Of a DNA stretch of 64,000 nucleotides, positions 12,701 through 27,400 are shown in pieces (within the stretch, counting starts at the first letter, position 1; every line of letters starts with the position of its first letter). The position numbers and the translations under genes are program-made. The stretch is from Tubiluchus corallicola. Taxonomy: Eukaryota; Priapulida; Priapulimorpha; Priapulimorphida; Tubiluchidae. Location: positions 248,001-312,000 of the forward strand of contig JAQGDQ010000051.1 in NCBI GenBank assembly GCA_030141605.1. The letters run 5' to 3'. The notes under the pieces were generated by a model. The model worked only from the letters and a program-made list of their open reading frames with translations, searched no databases and was not told where the DNA came from.

Positions 12701-15369
12701 TAATTTCACTGGCATCAAAGACTAAAAAATGGTTCAGCTGAGCAGAATCACTTGGGCTAGCTCGCTCAGGCAGTTAATAAAACTGAAAATATTCATCCTT
12801 TTAATTAGTATTTTAGGTATTTTTATTTACCTCATGTGGACACATTTCATTATTAACTCATCATGCATTCGCGTATTTATTAGTACTTTTAATAATAGAG
12901 ACTGTTATCACTTTACAATGTCTTTAACATCTCTGGAGATTTAGTCACAAATGCATCAGAAATAAAAAAATGAGTATGACAAAGTAATCATGGTTACGAG
13001 TTTGATGACGATGACGCAAGTGATGCAATTATTGTTTGAAATAGGCCCAACCCAATATGTTTGGAAAAACGTTGCAGGTTTTTTTCTTAGTATGTAGTAT
13101 TTCAGTTGATACTCTAGCGAGTTAATCGCCCATTCGAGTAAACAGTTTTGATGAGCTTTATGCTTCACTGCAAAATCTCACCACACTTGACTTTACGGTA
13201 ATCAGAAACGTTTCCATTCCACTTACCGGGGCTTTAGGAAGCCTGCGACGCGTTGCTATAGCAACCATTTCCTCTACAGTGGCTTCTGTTTTTGATGTTT
13301 CTGTTAAGAATATGAAAGCTTTAACTAAATACAAAAGCTATAAGTGTAATTCCAGTAACAGATTGCAAAATTTACACGCTAATGTTAATTATTTTACAAA
13401 CGACATTAACAAATGCATTTGAACACCTTACCAAGAAAATATTAATAAATAGCAGGAATTCAAACGCAAAAAATGTTTAAGCCTTCCAAGTGCGAGATGA
13501 AAATTACTTTGCTAAATCCATTTATTGAGTAAATACTAACACAGAAATAAGCACAATATGTTTCTGGAATCAATTAAAGATCTAAAAATGCTTACGTAAT
13601 TACAAACGCATAACGACATCTGAGTTATCACACATTGATGTCAGCAGTCAACTCACTACAGACGTACGTGTATTGTTACTAATAGGTATTAACGGGCTAA
13701 TGAAAACATAAGTCGTTAGATACAGCATCATCGCAGGTCATTAATTATCATACGGCACATGTTAAATTAAATTCATAATCTATTGCTAAAACAATATTAC
13801 TAATTTAAGCAAGATTAATAATAAGACAGTTTTTCAAACTGTATGATAAAGCATTTCTCGTATCATCTTCATCATCATCATCATTATCATCATCAATCAT
13901 CATCATCGTCGTCGTCGTCGTCGTCGTTCAATGATTATTATCATCATCATTGGTCAATAAGTATTCAATATTCAATTTTCAATAAATTTTTATTAATTGC
14001 TATCATCATTTTCGTTGTTACTGTCGTCATAATCATTATCATTTTCATTATCATTGACATCACCATCACCACCATTTTCTAGTTTCATTCTTGATAAACA
14101 CCATAAACACAATGATAACAATGAAAAACAACATCAGTAGCAGCAACAGACAAACAAACAAATGATGACAATGATGATCGCAGTAGCAGTAGCGGTGTGA
14201 TGACGGCGACGGCGACTACGACGATGATGACAACATTAGACCATCAACACCAGCAATAACAGTAGTACAACAACTAAAAAAACATAAACGACAATAACAA
14301 CCTACTTTCAGTACCTCTGTTCTAGGCTGCATTTGTAAACCTTTCTGTTATGGCCAATGCCGTTGCTATGTTCTACTAACTAATAATTAAAAGGTTTTAG
14401 TTCGAATTATTTTCTATTCACATGTTCAAATGCAGCAATTGCGAACAATGCCGGCAACAGGTTTAGTTAGATTTCATCCATTACTACAATAATATATTAT
14501 TTAGGAAGCAAATACCCACGTAAAGTGCATTAGATTGACACTAAATTTTGTTAGAAGTTTGTTGGATGCAGGTTCACCGAACGTTTCTACCAGAAAAGCG
14601 ACAAGCAGTGATTTTTAGTGAACAAGGTGTTTTAGATGTTTTGCGAAATCTTGAAAAAATACCCGATTTCACTCAAGCGAACAGTGTAAGATCAGTAAAA
14701 ACGCTAGTTTTAAATCTAGTTGTGTATCTAAAAATTCATAAAGAGAAGTTAATTTATAAAATGTTTTCAAAGCGTCAATCACATACAGGAATAAACCAAC
14801 AAACAGTCGACGAATTTCTACGGATACTGGAAGATAAAATAAAAACGAATGACAAGCTTCTTAAGTACTTTTTAATCGCGGAAAAGAAAATCCACATAGA
14901 AGCAGCTTTTAGTAAAAAAGATGAAAGTGGTTTGCAGAAAGTTTTTGAGCAAAAGCACGCTAAATAATAAGTAAATTATGAATAAGTATGCTGCGATCCT
15001 GGTTTCTGTATAGACGACTGTCGCGGCTTTGACGTGCCTACATGATTTACAAGCTTGCACATAGACAAAAATTTGCTATTTATATATACATTGAAATCAC
15101 GTGTAAAACAAAGTTTCCACAATAGTCTGTACAGTTAGTAGAGTAAAAGCAGAGAGTTTTAAATAAGTAAATATTACGCGGTAAAAATTAAGTATGTCCT
15201 GCAGTATTTATCATCATCTACTCTGTTAAGACTTGCTTAAGTTCCTTATAATGGTATTATAAGAATACTAAGTCCAAATGGTTCAGATAAGTCTAACTAT
15301 AAAATAATATGTTATATATAATTATAAAACACACAGACACAGACACAAACACGCACAATCACACACACA

Positions 15370-15463
<94 letters not shown>

Positions 15464-18400
15464 TATACAACAAGGTCTTTTTTAGTTATGTACAGTTCAG
15501 GTGCAACAATCGTAAGAATTAAAATATCTAGAGGCTCTTCCTTTTGTTAAACAGATAACTACTTACTCAGCCACTGATATTATGCTACAATAAATGTGAT
15601 GCATCGTTTGCATTTTGTTTTCTAAATCTCGTATTTTCACGAGTTGCTAAATGAGAGTTCTTGTTACAGCATGCGCAGAATTTTAAGAAAATCTTAGTAA
15701 ACAGCATTGCCACATTGTCATGAAGGAAATAATTATCGTTGCAACAATATATTACCTGGACTCAATGGTATAATAAGAGAATGACGTCTGAGTTTAGAGG
15801 ATTGAGCGTTCACTTCTGCTGATCTTCTGCAGGTATATAAAAACACATTAAATTACTTTGTGGTATAACTTTGTGCTATATTCCATCGCACAGCATATTA
15901 TAACTATTATTAAAATAGCAATAAAAGCTACAGGTAAACACTAAAGCACAAACTCGGACAATTAAAAAAACAGGCTATTAGAGTGAAATAACTAAAATTA
16001 CAAATGAATCAACTCAGTCACTCGTGCGACTCTTGATTAAGAGAACGTGTGTTAGTTTAGGCTTAAAAAAGCAACAAAGCGTACCCCGTAAGACCTGGCT
16101 TAACCTTAAGGTGAACAATGTCTCCCGAAATATCGATGATGCGTTTTACTTGCTCAAATGACTTGTTAGTCAGCGAGAATTCGTCCCATTCTAATATTTC
16201 ATCACCTGTTCCAGAACAATAGAGAATAAACTGCAGCGGCAAATTTAAAGGGCTAAAATATATAACTTGACGCCTTCATATTCAAGGGCACAAATTATCA
16301 ACAAACACACTTTAAAAATGTTTAAAATTCTATAGGGGATTAAACTGTTCATTCATTTAAACTTTACAGTAAACCTTCAAATTATAGTCATTAATAAGTT
16401 TAAAATCGCCAAAAATATAATTTTGCTTTATAGAAAGAAAAGCTGCAACATTTACGGCTAATTGATTTTATTTTATTCACAATCTACTAAACTACACATC
16501 TTCACTAGACTTTTAACAAAACCACTTAATTATCACAAAATTTTGTGTGTCCTTCTTTGCTTTTGATACGTCAGGACATACTGTTAATCATGGTTCGACT
16601 GTGTAGCCTAATCAGTGTAGCAACACTGAACGACGTATCTCATTATATAATGTATGCTATCACATTTATCATCACATAAATATATATATTATTGTATATA
16701 TAAATATAAAATTGTGCTTCCTGGAGATTTGCCTGGGCGTTTTTGTATAACCATATCCATTATAACTTCTCACACATTTTAGAAAGGTTAAGATTTGAAC
16801 TGTTTAAGGTTCAACACAGTGAGTATTGCGACTTGGTTCTGATTAAAAATTCTGCAGTTCTTATGACTGATAACATAGGGCACCTGCAGAATGAAAAACG
16901 TGCACTGATGATTTTACATCTAATTTTACAGTTTCTCCTGCACAAGTTGCACATATCTAGAGCTACCCTATTGAATTCCATATACCAATCAATGTGATGC
17001 TAACTAATGCGGAAGAAATCATTACCTTGGCGAATATTTCCTTGAACGTCTGCCGGACCTCCTTTTACAACGTACGCAACAACCGCTCCAAGTGTCTCCG
17101 AATTATTATCTTTCGTTCTGCCGCCGATGACTCTCATACCAAGTTTTGCTACTAAATTATAAAGTATAATGCTGATGATGATGCTGGCGATGATAGTGCT
17201 GGTTGTGATGCTGGTGTTGTTGTTGTTGTTGTGGTGGTGGTGGTGGTGATGGTGGTGATGGTGGTGGTGGTGGTGGTGGTGGTGGTGGTGTCGGTATTGT
17301 TGTTGGTGTTGGTGGCGGTGGTAGTGATGGTGGTGGTGGTGATGGTGCGGGAGGTGTTGGTGGTAGTGTTGGTGGCGGCAGCGGCGGTGCAGGTGGTGAT
17401 GGTAGTGGCGGATATGTGGAAGAGAACGAGGCTCTGCAGTAGTTCCCTGCCAGTGCAGGTTTGTAGCGGTAGAGAATGTGCATGTCGAGAACTACGCCAG
17501 TATGGCATATCTCGAGTTAGTTTTTTACCTTGTTTGCATGGATTAGCACTTGCAAACTGGTTCTTAAATGTTAACGTATTGTTAAATTTGCATTGTAAAC
17601 TGTCATTCAAGTCTATGGTATAGCTGGCATCTTGCCCAATTGGTCGTACAATTAGCTGAATTGGGCTTTTTCATAGATCTATAATAATTTTTCTGTGCCA
17701 AAGGCCCATGTGGCCAGGAGTTACATAGCGCAAGACCATGGGCACAGTATAATAAGTATGTCTAAAGTTTTTTTTGTACTTGACTTAACGTAAACATTAA
17801 ATGTAATCACGTCGCGATTTAGTCATATTGTAATTTCTTTTCTCTTAACTAAAATGTAGAACTAAAACGCAGGTTTCTTATAATAGACCAGTAAACCTTT
17901 ATTACTAAATTACTTTATTACTAATTACTCTTGTTTCATCGTCATTGTAAAAATGTAGTAGTCATTAATAATTATGCGAATATTTAATTACTTGTTCTTG
18001 TTTTCGAGAACATAGTACATACATTTAGAAAATTCCTACCAATTAAACTCAATTCAGTATTTGTTTGCGTCGAAACTGCGAAAGTAATTGAATTCAGGGC
18101 ATTCAGCCGCGTTTTATTTTGCTCTCCCGCCTGTTCTTACAAAAATTCGAACTTTTTACATAAAGTTGAAAAGTTAAAAACAGTCAATTAAATCGTTAAA
18201 ATTAGATAATATATTTTCAAAGAATAATAATCAACCATTCATCATAATAAAATTAAGCGTTTTTGACAGTGCAGCTGTCATTTTTATTTGCACCTTAATT
18301 GACTAATCTTTGACATTTAAAAACAATGTTATTTTTTGCACACTTTCTTCGTGCAAACTCTCTAAATACCGTGCTTGGATAAGAAGCTGCAAGAGAAAGA

Positions 18401-21400
18401 CGAATACAAGTGGAAAAAATAGCTGCTTATGACAAAGTTGCAATCGGTTACGAGCAAACACAGTCGCTCCAAGATATTCTAGCGGGTATTTGATGAACTG
18501 TACGAACAAAGTATTATGGGCATTCGTAAAATCCTGAAAAGCACCACCAAAGGTTTCGTACAAGGAAAAAGACTTTCCTTTGTAACTAACATGTAATTGT
18601 TAAGTGATAATAATATTAAACAGCGTACTGCTGCCTGTGCCGAAATTTGTGGAGTTCGGTGTACTGAATCTTATCGAAAGGCTAGATTATAATCAAGGGC
18701 TATTAGCTGGCCTGTCCTAAGCACTCCAGTACGTTCAGTAATTGAAGAGAGCACGAGAGCAAGTAGAGTGAAAACGATACTACATATCAGCAAGAAGATT
18801 ATCATTATCAAGAAACATAATAAATGCCCATTTAGTATGGCTTCAGTGTGGCTTCAGTGACTTTTCTGATGATTAATTACCAGAAAAATGGGGCGCCATT
18901 TTGAGACAATTGATTTCTCAACGTTATCTTTATATGCAGGAAAAATTTAAACCAATTTCCATGAAATACGTTTCATTTATACATTCATTTATATTTATTA
19001 GTGCCAAAAATACATACAGTAAAACAAGAGAACATACAATTGCAATTTTGAAATATAGTGACACTGCAGACAAACAAGCAATTATGGATAAAACAAATAT
19101 TATATATATAAAGTCGCCCCGTTGGTTATTTTAGTTATTTAAATGAATAGTAATGATCAGTTTTTAAAACAGAATGTCACTTATCTGGCGCCTCATTTTC
19201 AATGATATACTCATCTACTTCCTATCAAGAATAAATATTTATCAGCATCGCTCATAAGGAAAAAATCCGGTATAATTGCATTGATGTGATTATATAATTT
19301 TCCTCTAAGATCCTTTAAAACAAAAAATAATTCGTCTTCGATTTCATTTCTTAAACAATATGTGCATATACGATTCTCAGCCGGGATTTTTCTTTAACGT
19401 ACGGGTTTAACGTATTTCCCTCTTTCAATACACAAAGTATGAGAGTTGATTCAAAATTTTGTAAATTTTATTTTAGCACATTTGGGATAACCAGAAAATA
19501 GATAGTTTTGAGTTGATACTGTTTTTTGCAAGTCCGATACGTTCGCAGTTTGTTTTGTCCATCAGGTTTGTTATCATTGTGGATTTCTTCTTTTCAAAAT
19601 AGGTTATAAACAGTTATCTTTTTCTAATTTATTAAGTAGTCGTTTAGGTGAATACGTTGTCTGGTTATTCCAAACAAAGCTATATACACATAACAGGTAC
19701 TTAACGAAAGTAGTCCAACAAAATCTAAGGCTCGTTTTCATTATAAGCTTGGTATACATAACTATCACAAGGATGGCAAGTAATGTGTATCCAATAGCGG
19801 ATTGCATCCTTAATTATATTAATAAAAATGGGGAAACGGCCCAGTTCTGCACTTATTTATTCGATTAACTTTGTTACTGATATTAAAAAAATTACATAAT
19901 TTAATATTGGCCTTTTCTTTAGGCACACGGTCAAATTCAGTTTGAATATGCGGGGAATTAGTTTTAATTTTAATAATGCTAGGTCCCCATACACAAGAGC
20001 CTTATAACATGATAGGTTCTACAGTGTCTATAATTTCAGGCCACAGAACACAGAAGAGGTGGATGATTATGTTAGAAATGCACCAAGTCTGTTGAGCACA
20101 ACAGTCGGCTAGAAATAGAACTATAAACCGATTCTACATATTTCATTTTGTAGTCTCCAAAGACTTTTTTCTTTTACTTCCTGTAATGTGAAATAAACAA
20201 TGTTATTCCTCTGCCCCACGCTTCTACAAGTTTGGGACTTTGACCTAATCCAAATGGTATGCAGACTTACACATAGTTTAATACGTTGAGAAATCTCTAG
20301 TGTAATCAAGAAACGCATGGAAGAGAAAGAAGCACACATGCTAAAATTTTACGCCTTTTTACAGAAAAATACTGATTATCCTTACTGGGTCAAAAAGAGG
20401 GTTCGTGACTCGGCCCTTCTTTCGGGACTATTTTATAGTTGTTTCAGCTGGAATGCTGACTTGAGGTCGTACCTCCCTACGAGTACTTATATGGAGGTCA
20501 TCATGTCCCTGGTAGGAGTAAGAAAAACCACGTGTAATGAATGATACATCATTGATTGAAGCTGGGTACCTAAAATTAGATGTATGGCTAAGGACAAATC
20601 AACAGTGAGTATGAAAAAGGCTGATAAACAATTTAGAAAACAATGAGCCACTCATTCAGGCAATTGATATTGCACGCGATGCCGGGTCAAAGTTTCTGCG
20701 TTGATTAGGTGGTATTTCGACAATTAACCCAAACGAGTACCCTCAGACCAACACGCATAATTTAAACCGAACAATTATGAATAGTGACTCATCGAAGAAA
20801 CGTATGCATATGGAACTAACCCCTCAACTCGAAACACCTGTGATACCGCGGTAGATGCTGTGGAGGAACTGTGAATGTCATTTACCAGATTTCGTCTGCA
20901 ATCACATCGTCTCCGCATAGAAACGATGGAGCGGTGAAGAGCGTCACACTAGACTGTGTACATGCGGCCAAAACATTCACACTGAATTACATGTATTGCA
21001 AAGCTGTCCAATAACTCAGCACATCAGAGACAGTTATACTTACATTAACTTTCATGATGTAAATTCATTTTTTAAAACTAACAAATTTCTTAAAATTTTT
21101 GCCAGAATATTAACTGAATATGATTAAGATTAATGTTACAATCAATTTACTGTTTTAATTAAGAAGATTGAATGACGTGTAGTATTGTATCATAGACAAA
21201 AAAGATTAACGTGTTTACCTCATTTGTTGTAAGTGAAAATACTTTTGTCAATAAATTATATACATCTCCACAGATGTAAAAACATAAAGCGAGCGGGATA
21301 CGACCCTGGAGCACGTTAGCAAAGAAGGCATGTAATTGTCCTAAAGAGCTTTAAAAAACTGTTTGACAAAAAGGCTGGGGAATAGTGCTGGAGGAAGATC

Positions 21401-24400
21401 GGATTGACAAAAATACTTCAAAATGTCTTTATCATGATTAGAACAAAGAAAGAAGTCCAGCAAATAACCATTATCTGAAATACAATCAGGAATTCCAGTG
21501 TCAAAAGATCATTATATTTGCTGAATGGTGAGGACAAAGGGTTGCTGAAGCAATGCCGAATGAGGCGGCATCATGTACTTAGATGCTGCTTCCATATGTT
21601 CTAGAAATGGAGATCGATAGATAGAGAAAAAACTTATATGGAGTAGAGGCGGAAAAGCCGAAACCACTCCAGCTGATTTTTGAGGCGAATCTCACAAACA
21701 ATGTGTAGAGAAGCTGCATAGACTCATCACAAAGACAGCGAGAAGGAAAGAAGTCCATGCAGTCGAAGCAGTATCATTCGCTTCTGATACTTGTATTTCT
21801 ACTTAATTAGCTGGATTTAGCTACTGGACATGCACATGAAAATGCCTTTTACTCTTTTTTTTATGTAAGAACAATTATGATTCTTCAACATAAACTTTAT
21901 AAATGTCGTAAAAAGCAAAATTCTGTGTATCTTAAAATAAGTATGTAACGGTATCAACAATGAATGTAAAAGAACAACAAAAAATACGTCTTTCTAGAGA
22001 AAGAAAATTACTAGAAAATGGTGATGCTAACAAATCGTTTAATTACGTGCGTAACATGAGATGTAATGATAATTGCATCCCCTCAGGGACAGCAATGGTT
22101 CAATCATAACAGATGACAAAGAAAAATTGTAGATTTTGAATAAATGTTTTGAATCACAAGTCATTTCGGAAAAAGGTGTTATGCCTGTAGTTATTCACAG
22201 ACTTCGATATTGTTGATTTTTCCCTAGTAGTTATAAAAGAACGATTAAAAAACTAGTAGTTAAGTCAAGCAGGACGCCAGACGAAATTCCAAGCTATATT
22301 CTTTAAAAAGCTGGTAGTGAATTGTGCCTTCCTTTGTCATTTGTGTAACACACATCTTTTAATGAAGATTATTTTGCCACATATATGGAAACTAGTTGAC
22401 GTAGTTCTTATTTTAAAAAAAAAGGTGATAGCTGTGATCTGAACATTTTCAAACTCGTGTCCGAACAATTACAGGCCCGAGTCTGTTATATACATATCTT
22501 GCTGTTTGAATGCTTGTATGATTTTAGTATTTTTTTTAGTCATTTATTTCACCATACACATTTACAGGTTACATATACTATATCTAGTGAAAGGGCCTAC
22601 AATGGATATAATACAAATAAAAAATACTGCACAGAAAAAGCCTCAAGCACTATTCACTTATACACGAAGGTAAATGTGTTGTGGGCAATCAAAAAGCAGG
22701 GCTTGTTAGATTGTCCCACACAGTGATAGAGAAAAAAAGTAATGGAGATAATCTGAAAATTTAAAGTGAATCGTGATAAAAAAAAACGTTAGTGCTTAAA
22801 ATGGAATGATGTAATGAATGAAACTCATATATGGAATGATATAAAAGATAGACAGACTATTATTTTTTTAATAGTATGTAAAACTAAAATAACTTGATTA
22901 AGCTAGCACCACTGTTTTGCAACTACTGTGAGGATGGATACAGTGTAGATAACAGCAATCTCTTAGATGTAGTCTATAGTGATTTTAAAAAAGCATCTGG
23001 CGCTGTAATTCGAACAAACTTCTTTTAAAATCTATGGTAATTACGTGTATATTGGTGTTGGATGTTTGTGCTGTTAAAAATTATGTTTACTTGTGATGAC
23101 ATAACTAGTTTAACTCATCCGCCATTAATTAAGCTTTTAATCTATTATTTGAATATCAGAAACGCTTTGGCGTTTTTATAGGTGTTAAAATGTATGCTTT
23201 TTGCTATACTATATAGTGGGGGAAGAAGGCAAAAATCATTCTATTTTCCTTTAAACTATTAGAAGATGATGTTAAATTATATCAGAGTGTTTGTGGGACC
23301 AAAGTGCTAACATTCAGCCTGCTCTTAGATGCATTGTTTTCATACATGTGCTAATTGCCTTACTAGAATGTAGTGTTATGCGTGACATGGAAACGCAAAC
23401 TCAAGTTATTATATATTATAAGTTATCAGGAAATAAGTTGCGTAATATGCATAATTTCAGTATTTTGAAATGGACCACTCACTGTAAAGACGTTGCGGCA
23501 AAGACTAATAGGATTAGCAATATGAATTTCAGAATAATGATAAAGAAACATCATTGAAAACGTAGATTAGACCAGAGAACACTATACCAATAAATACTAA
23601 ATCAATATTCAGCAGGTTTGGCATCTCCACTGTATAGACTGTTTAATGAGAGCTTATCTACTAGCTGTCTTCCTGCAGGCTGGACGAGAGCTAATGTCAC
23701 CTCTATGTTAAAAGGGAGTGACAAAGACTGTAGCCTGTTTTATCGGCACATCTCTATAATCAAATGGACTGGTAAAGTGGTAGAGCGGATCATAGTTGAC
23801 ATGCTTAGTGAACATCTGCTAGCAGCTGGCATTATTAGCAGAACGCAGTATGGTTTTCTAAAGGGGTCTAGTTGCGAGCTACAACTCAGTGTACTATATG
23901 ACAATTAGTATGTAGATTTAGATGAACGTAACCCACCTCATATCGACGCAATCATTATAGATTTCTCTGGCGAATTCCATGCGGTGTCGTGCTTGAAATC
24001 CTTAAGACTTCTGGTGTTTGTGGTGATGTTCAAAAATGGATCACTAGTTTTTTAGCAACAAACTATAACGTGTAGCAACAAACTACAATTTTTTCCCATT
24101 GGATCCCAGTCTCATCTGGTGTTCCGCAGGGTTCACTTTTGAGGTTCTTACTATTCGTTTTACAGTTACACACTAACGATATTTGTGATACAATTTCTGT
24201 CAGTATGGATATGCTTCAGTATGCAGATGATACTGTTGGTTACAGTCCTATTAGGGACCCATTAGATATCGAAATTTTACAGTCGGCCATTATTAAATCC
24301 ATTCAAGACTGAGCCCATAGTCGCTTGCAGTGGTACTCGTTCCGAACAGGTTATATATGAGTGTTTGTTTATTGAACACCTATTACGTACATTACATTGC

Positions 24401-27400
24401 AAACAAATAAACAAGACAGATTTAATCAACAGTGTAAGAAATGTTTACTAGAGACAAAATCCCCTTCCAAATAATATTGTGGCTCGAGCATACAGAACAA
24501 AAAACAGTTAATTCATGCAAGTATTAAAAATAGTTATCACAACAGTGTTACATAAAGTAGTATTAATAACTCTCTACACAATTGTATCTAGATTTTATTT
24601 AGACCAGAACTGATTCCTAGTCTGAACGGCTGATTCCAGAAAAGCTGCAATAATCTTACATAGTTCGATGTCTTGACTACTTATTATAAAGACAAATTTA
24701 TCATTGTCATTTGGCATGACAGACAATACGGGAAACAAATTTTCAATATCATTAAAAAAGGTTAATCTATCATCCTGATAAGGTGGACGTTTCATGACAA
24801 AGTGCATTTCATCTTCGTTTGGTTAAGGTCACGGTAAATACAAAATTGTTCACGTACAGGTATTTTACAAAAGTTGTTTTAGTAACGCTGTGCAAAAGTT
24901 CTTAAACAGTTTTCTGTAATTAAAATTGTATCTAAGAAGCTCCCGTTGTAGCAGACAAATTTATTTCGAGTTTCCCGATTGAATTTCATTGGTATTGATG
25001 TTTTTATGTTCAGTTTAAAAATACCGTTTTTGCTATTTACGCTACTATTTAGTGCCGTCTGTACTTCATATAATGTACCCACTAATAATGAAATGTGTTA
25101 TAGGCCTATCGTCAACATTAGCCTATAGGCAATCAGTCTAACTCTCATAATTTACGTTACTGTTTCTAAGTCACACAATAGTAAATTAATTATGATGCTG
25201 ATAAATCTAAGCGTAATAACTTCATATATTTTACTAGTGGACCCATGTTGCCTTAATCCTGCTTCTGTGCTTTATAGTCTTGACTTAATAAGTACTACAG
25301 ATCTTAATTTTTATTTCAAAAATTTTCATGTGTGAAAGCTGAATGTAATTCCCATAAAATTTTATTTATTGCTTCGATATGCATTTTACAGCTGTACAAT
25401 GGCAACACCAACTTAATTGTAATAATTAAGAATTATCATAGTTTAAGTTTAAAAAAACTTAAAAATTGGCCCGATTTTAATGATTTTAACTTTAATTATA
25501 ACGTTCAACCACTTGAAAAAATGTTTTTAACTCTTGTGTACTTCCTGAAAAGGCAAATGCGTTCAATGCTGCATTTATGCAAAACGTGCATAAAATTCTT
25601 TAAAATTCTCAACTTGGCGTTCAAATTAATTATTTTAAGTATATTACTCATTATAGGTTGTATAGAGTCAAACCCAGGGCCCATTAACAACAACATCAAC
25701 AGCAGCAGCAACAATACATACAATATTAACAATTTAACTCTGGAATTAAACAATTTTAGTAATAAATTCAAGAAAAACATAAAATTTCTTAATATTAATA
25801 TTCAAAGTTTAACAAAAAAACACTGGCTACTCAAAGATACTGTACACGCATCCGAAAACCTAGTAATTGGTATCCCCGAAACTTGGTTGGACAAAAAAAT
25901 ATCAAGGAAATCTTTACAATTACCTAAGCACATCTTAATGCGAAAAGACAGATGCAATTCGAAAAAAGGAGGAGGGGTAGCAATTTACATCCCAGCACAT
26001 TTCAAATCAACTGAAGCAAAAGGCATAAGAACTAATAAAATCGAAACTTTATGGTGCAACATAGAAGATTACCTAGTTGGAATTATTTACCGGCCCCCAA
26101 ATCAAAAATATAAAACCTTTCTAAAACATTTTTCGGTCGAACTTGAACGACCTGTTTTCAAAAACAAGCGTATCCTTATAATGGGAGATTTTAACATTGA
26201 CATTAATAATACCAAAAGTCCTGAATGCAAACAATACATTGAACTATTAAATAAATTCTATCTAAATGTAATAAATGACAAACCAACAAGAATATCTAAC
26301 ACTTCATCTACATTAATTGACCACTTCATCTCAAATGACAATACAAAATTTGTGTCCCACAATAGCTGCCCTTGTGATTATTCTGATCATAATTTTGTTA
26401 TTATAGCGAATCAAAAATCCCCCTCATCAAATTTTGACTCTAATCCATCATACAAACTCATAAGAGACTACAAACAATTCAATAAGACATATTTTCTTAC
26501 AGATTTAGCCAAAATGAGTTGGAAAGAAATCTATTACACTACTAATATGGATGCCCAAGTTGAACTTATTACAAATAATATTGAATACTGTCTTAATTTG
26601 CACGCCCCATGTAAACGTATAAAAACTTTTGCTCAACCCGAACGTAAGCGAAATACTAAAAGTCCATGGACTACTCAAGAACTGGATTCACTAAGAACAA
26701 CGAAACAATGCTTAAATAAATTGTGGACAACTACCAAATCTAAACATAATTGTAATAATTATAAAAAAGCGAGAAATTCATTTAATAATCTAAACAAATC
26801 TTTAAAAAACAAATATATACAGCAACAGTGCAATAATGCAACCTCTTCTAAAGATAAATGGGAAATAATTAATAACGTCATTAACAGATATAAAAACAAG
26901 CAAACCCATATCACGGAACTTATAATTGACAATAAAGTAATAAAGAAAACTAAAGACATTGCAAATGCTCTTAATGCTACTTTCATTAATTTGGGAAATT
27001 TCTGCTAGCCATCTAATCATAACAGTAACTACAGTAACATAATTTCGAAACTAAAAATGAAATTAAATACTAACACAACTTTTTCGTTTTCCACCATTAC
27101 CACAAATGAAATATTTAAAATCTTAGTTAAACTAGATATTAACAAAGGTAGTGGCCCATCTGAAATACACATGAAGATATTAAAGGACAGCGCCAATATA
27201 ATAGCACCTCATGTTGCCTACATTACAAACCAAATGATCATGCGCAGTGAATTCCCCAGTATTTGTAAGCTAGCCAATGTAACACCAGTCCACAAAAAAG
27301 CCTCATCAACTGACCCTGTTAATTACCGGCCTATATCCGTTGTTCATTGTTTTGGAAAAATTTTGAAAAAATACTATATGAACAAATGAATTATTATATA

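Noticed and set aside
13843-14082. 79-aa His/Ser/Ile-rich ORF
   Set aside because: ATC-repeat translation.
14096-14240. Possible Gln/Asn-rich coding exon
   Set aside because: Degenerate CAA/GAT repeats with stops in all frames.
17152-17623. Pro- or Thr-rich and Val-rich ORFs of 108-152 aa
   Set aside because: Translations of the GGT/GAT trinucleotide repeat on both strands.
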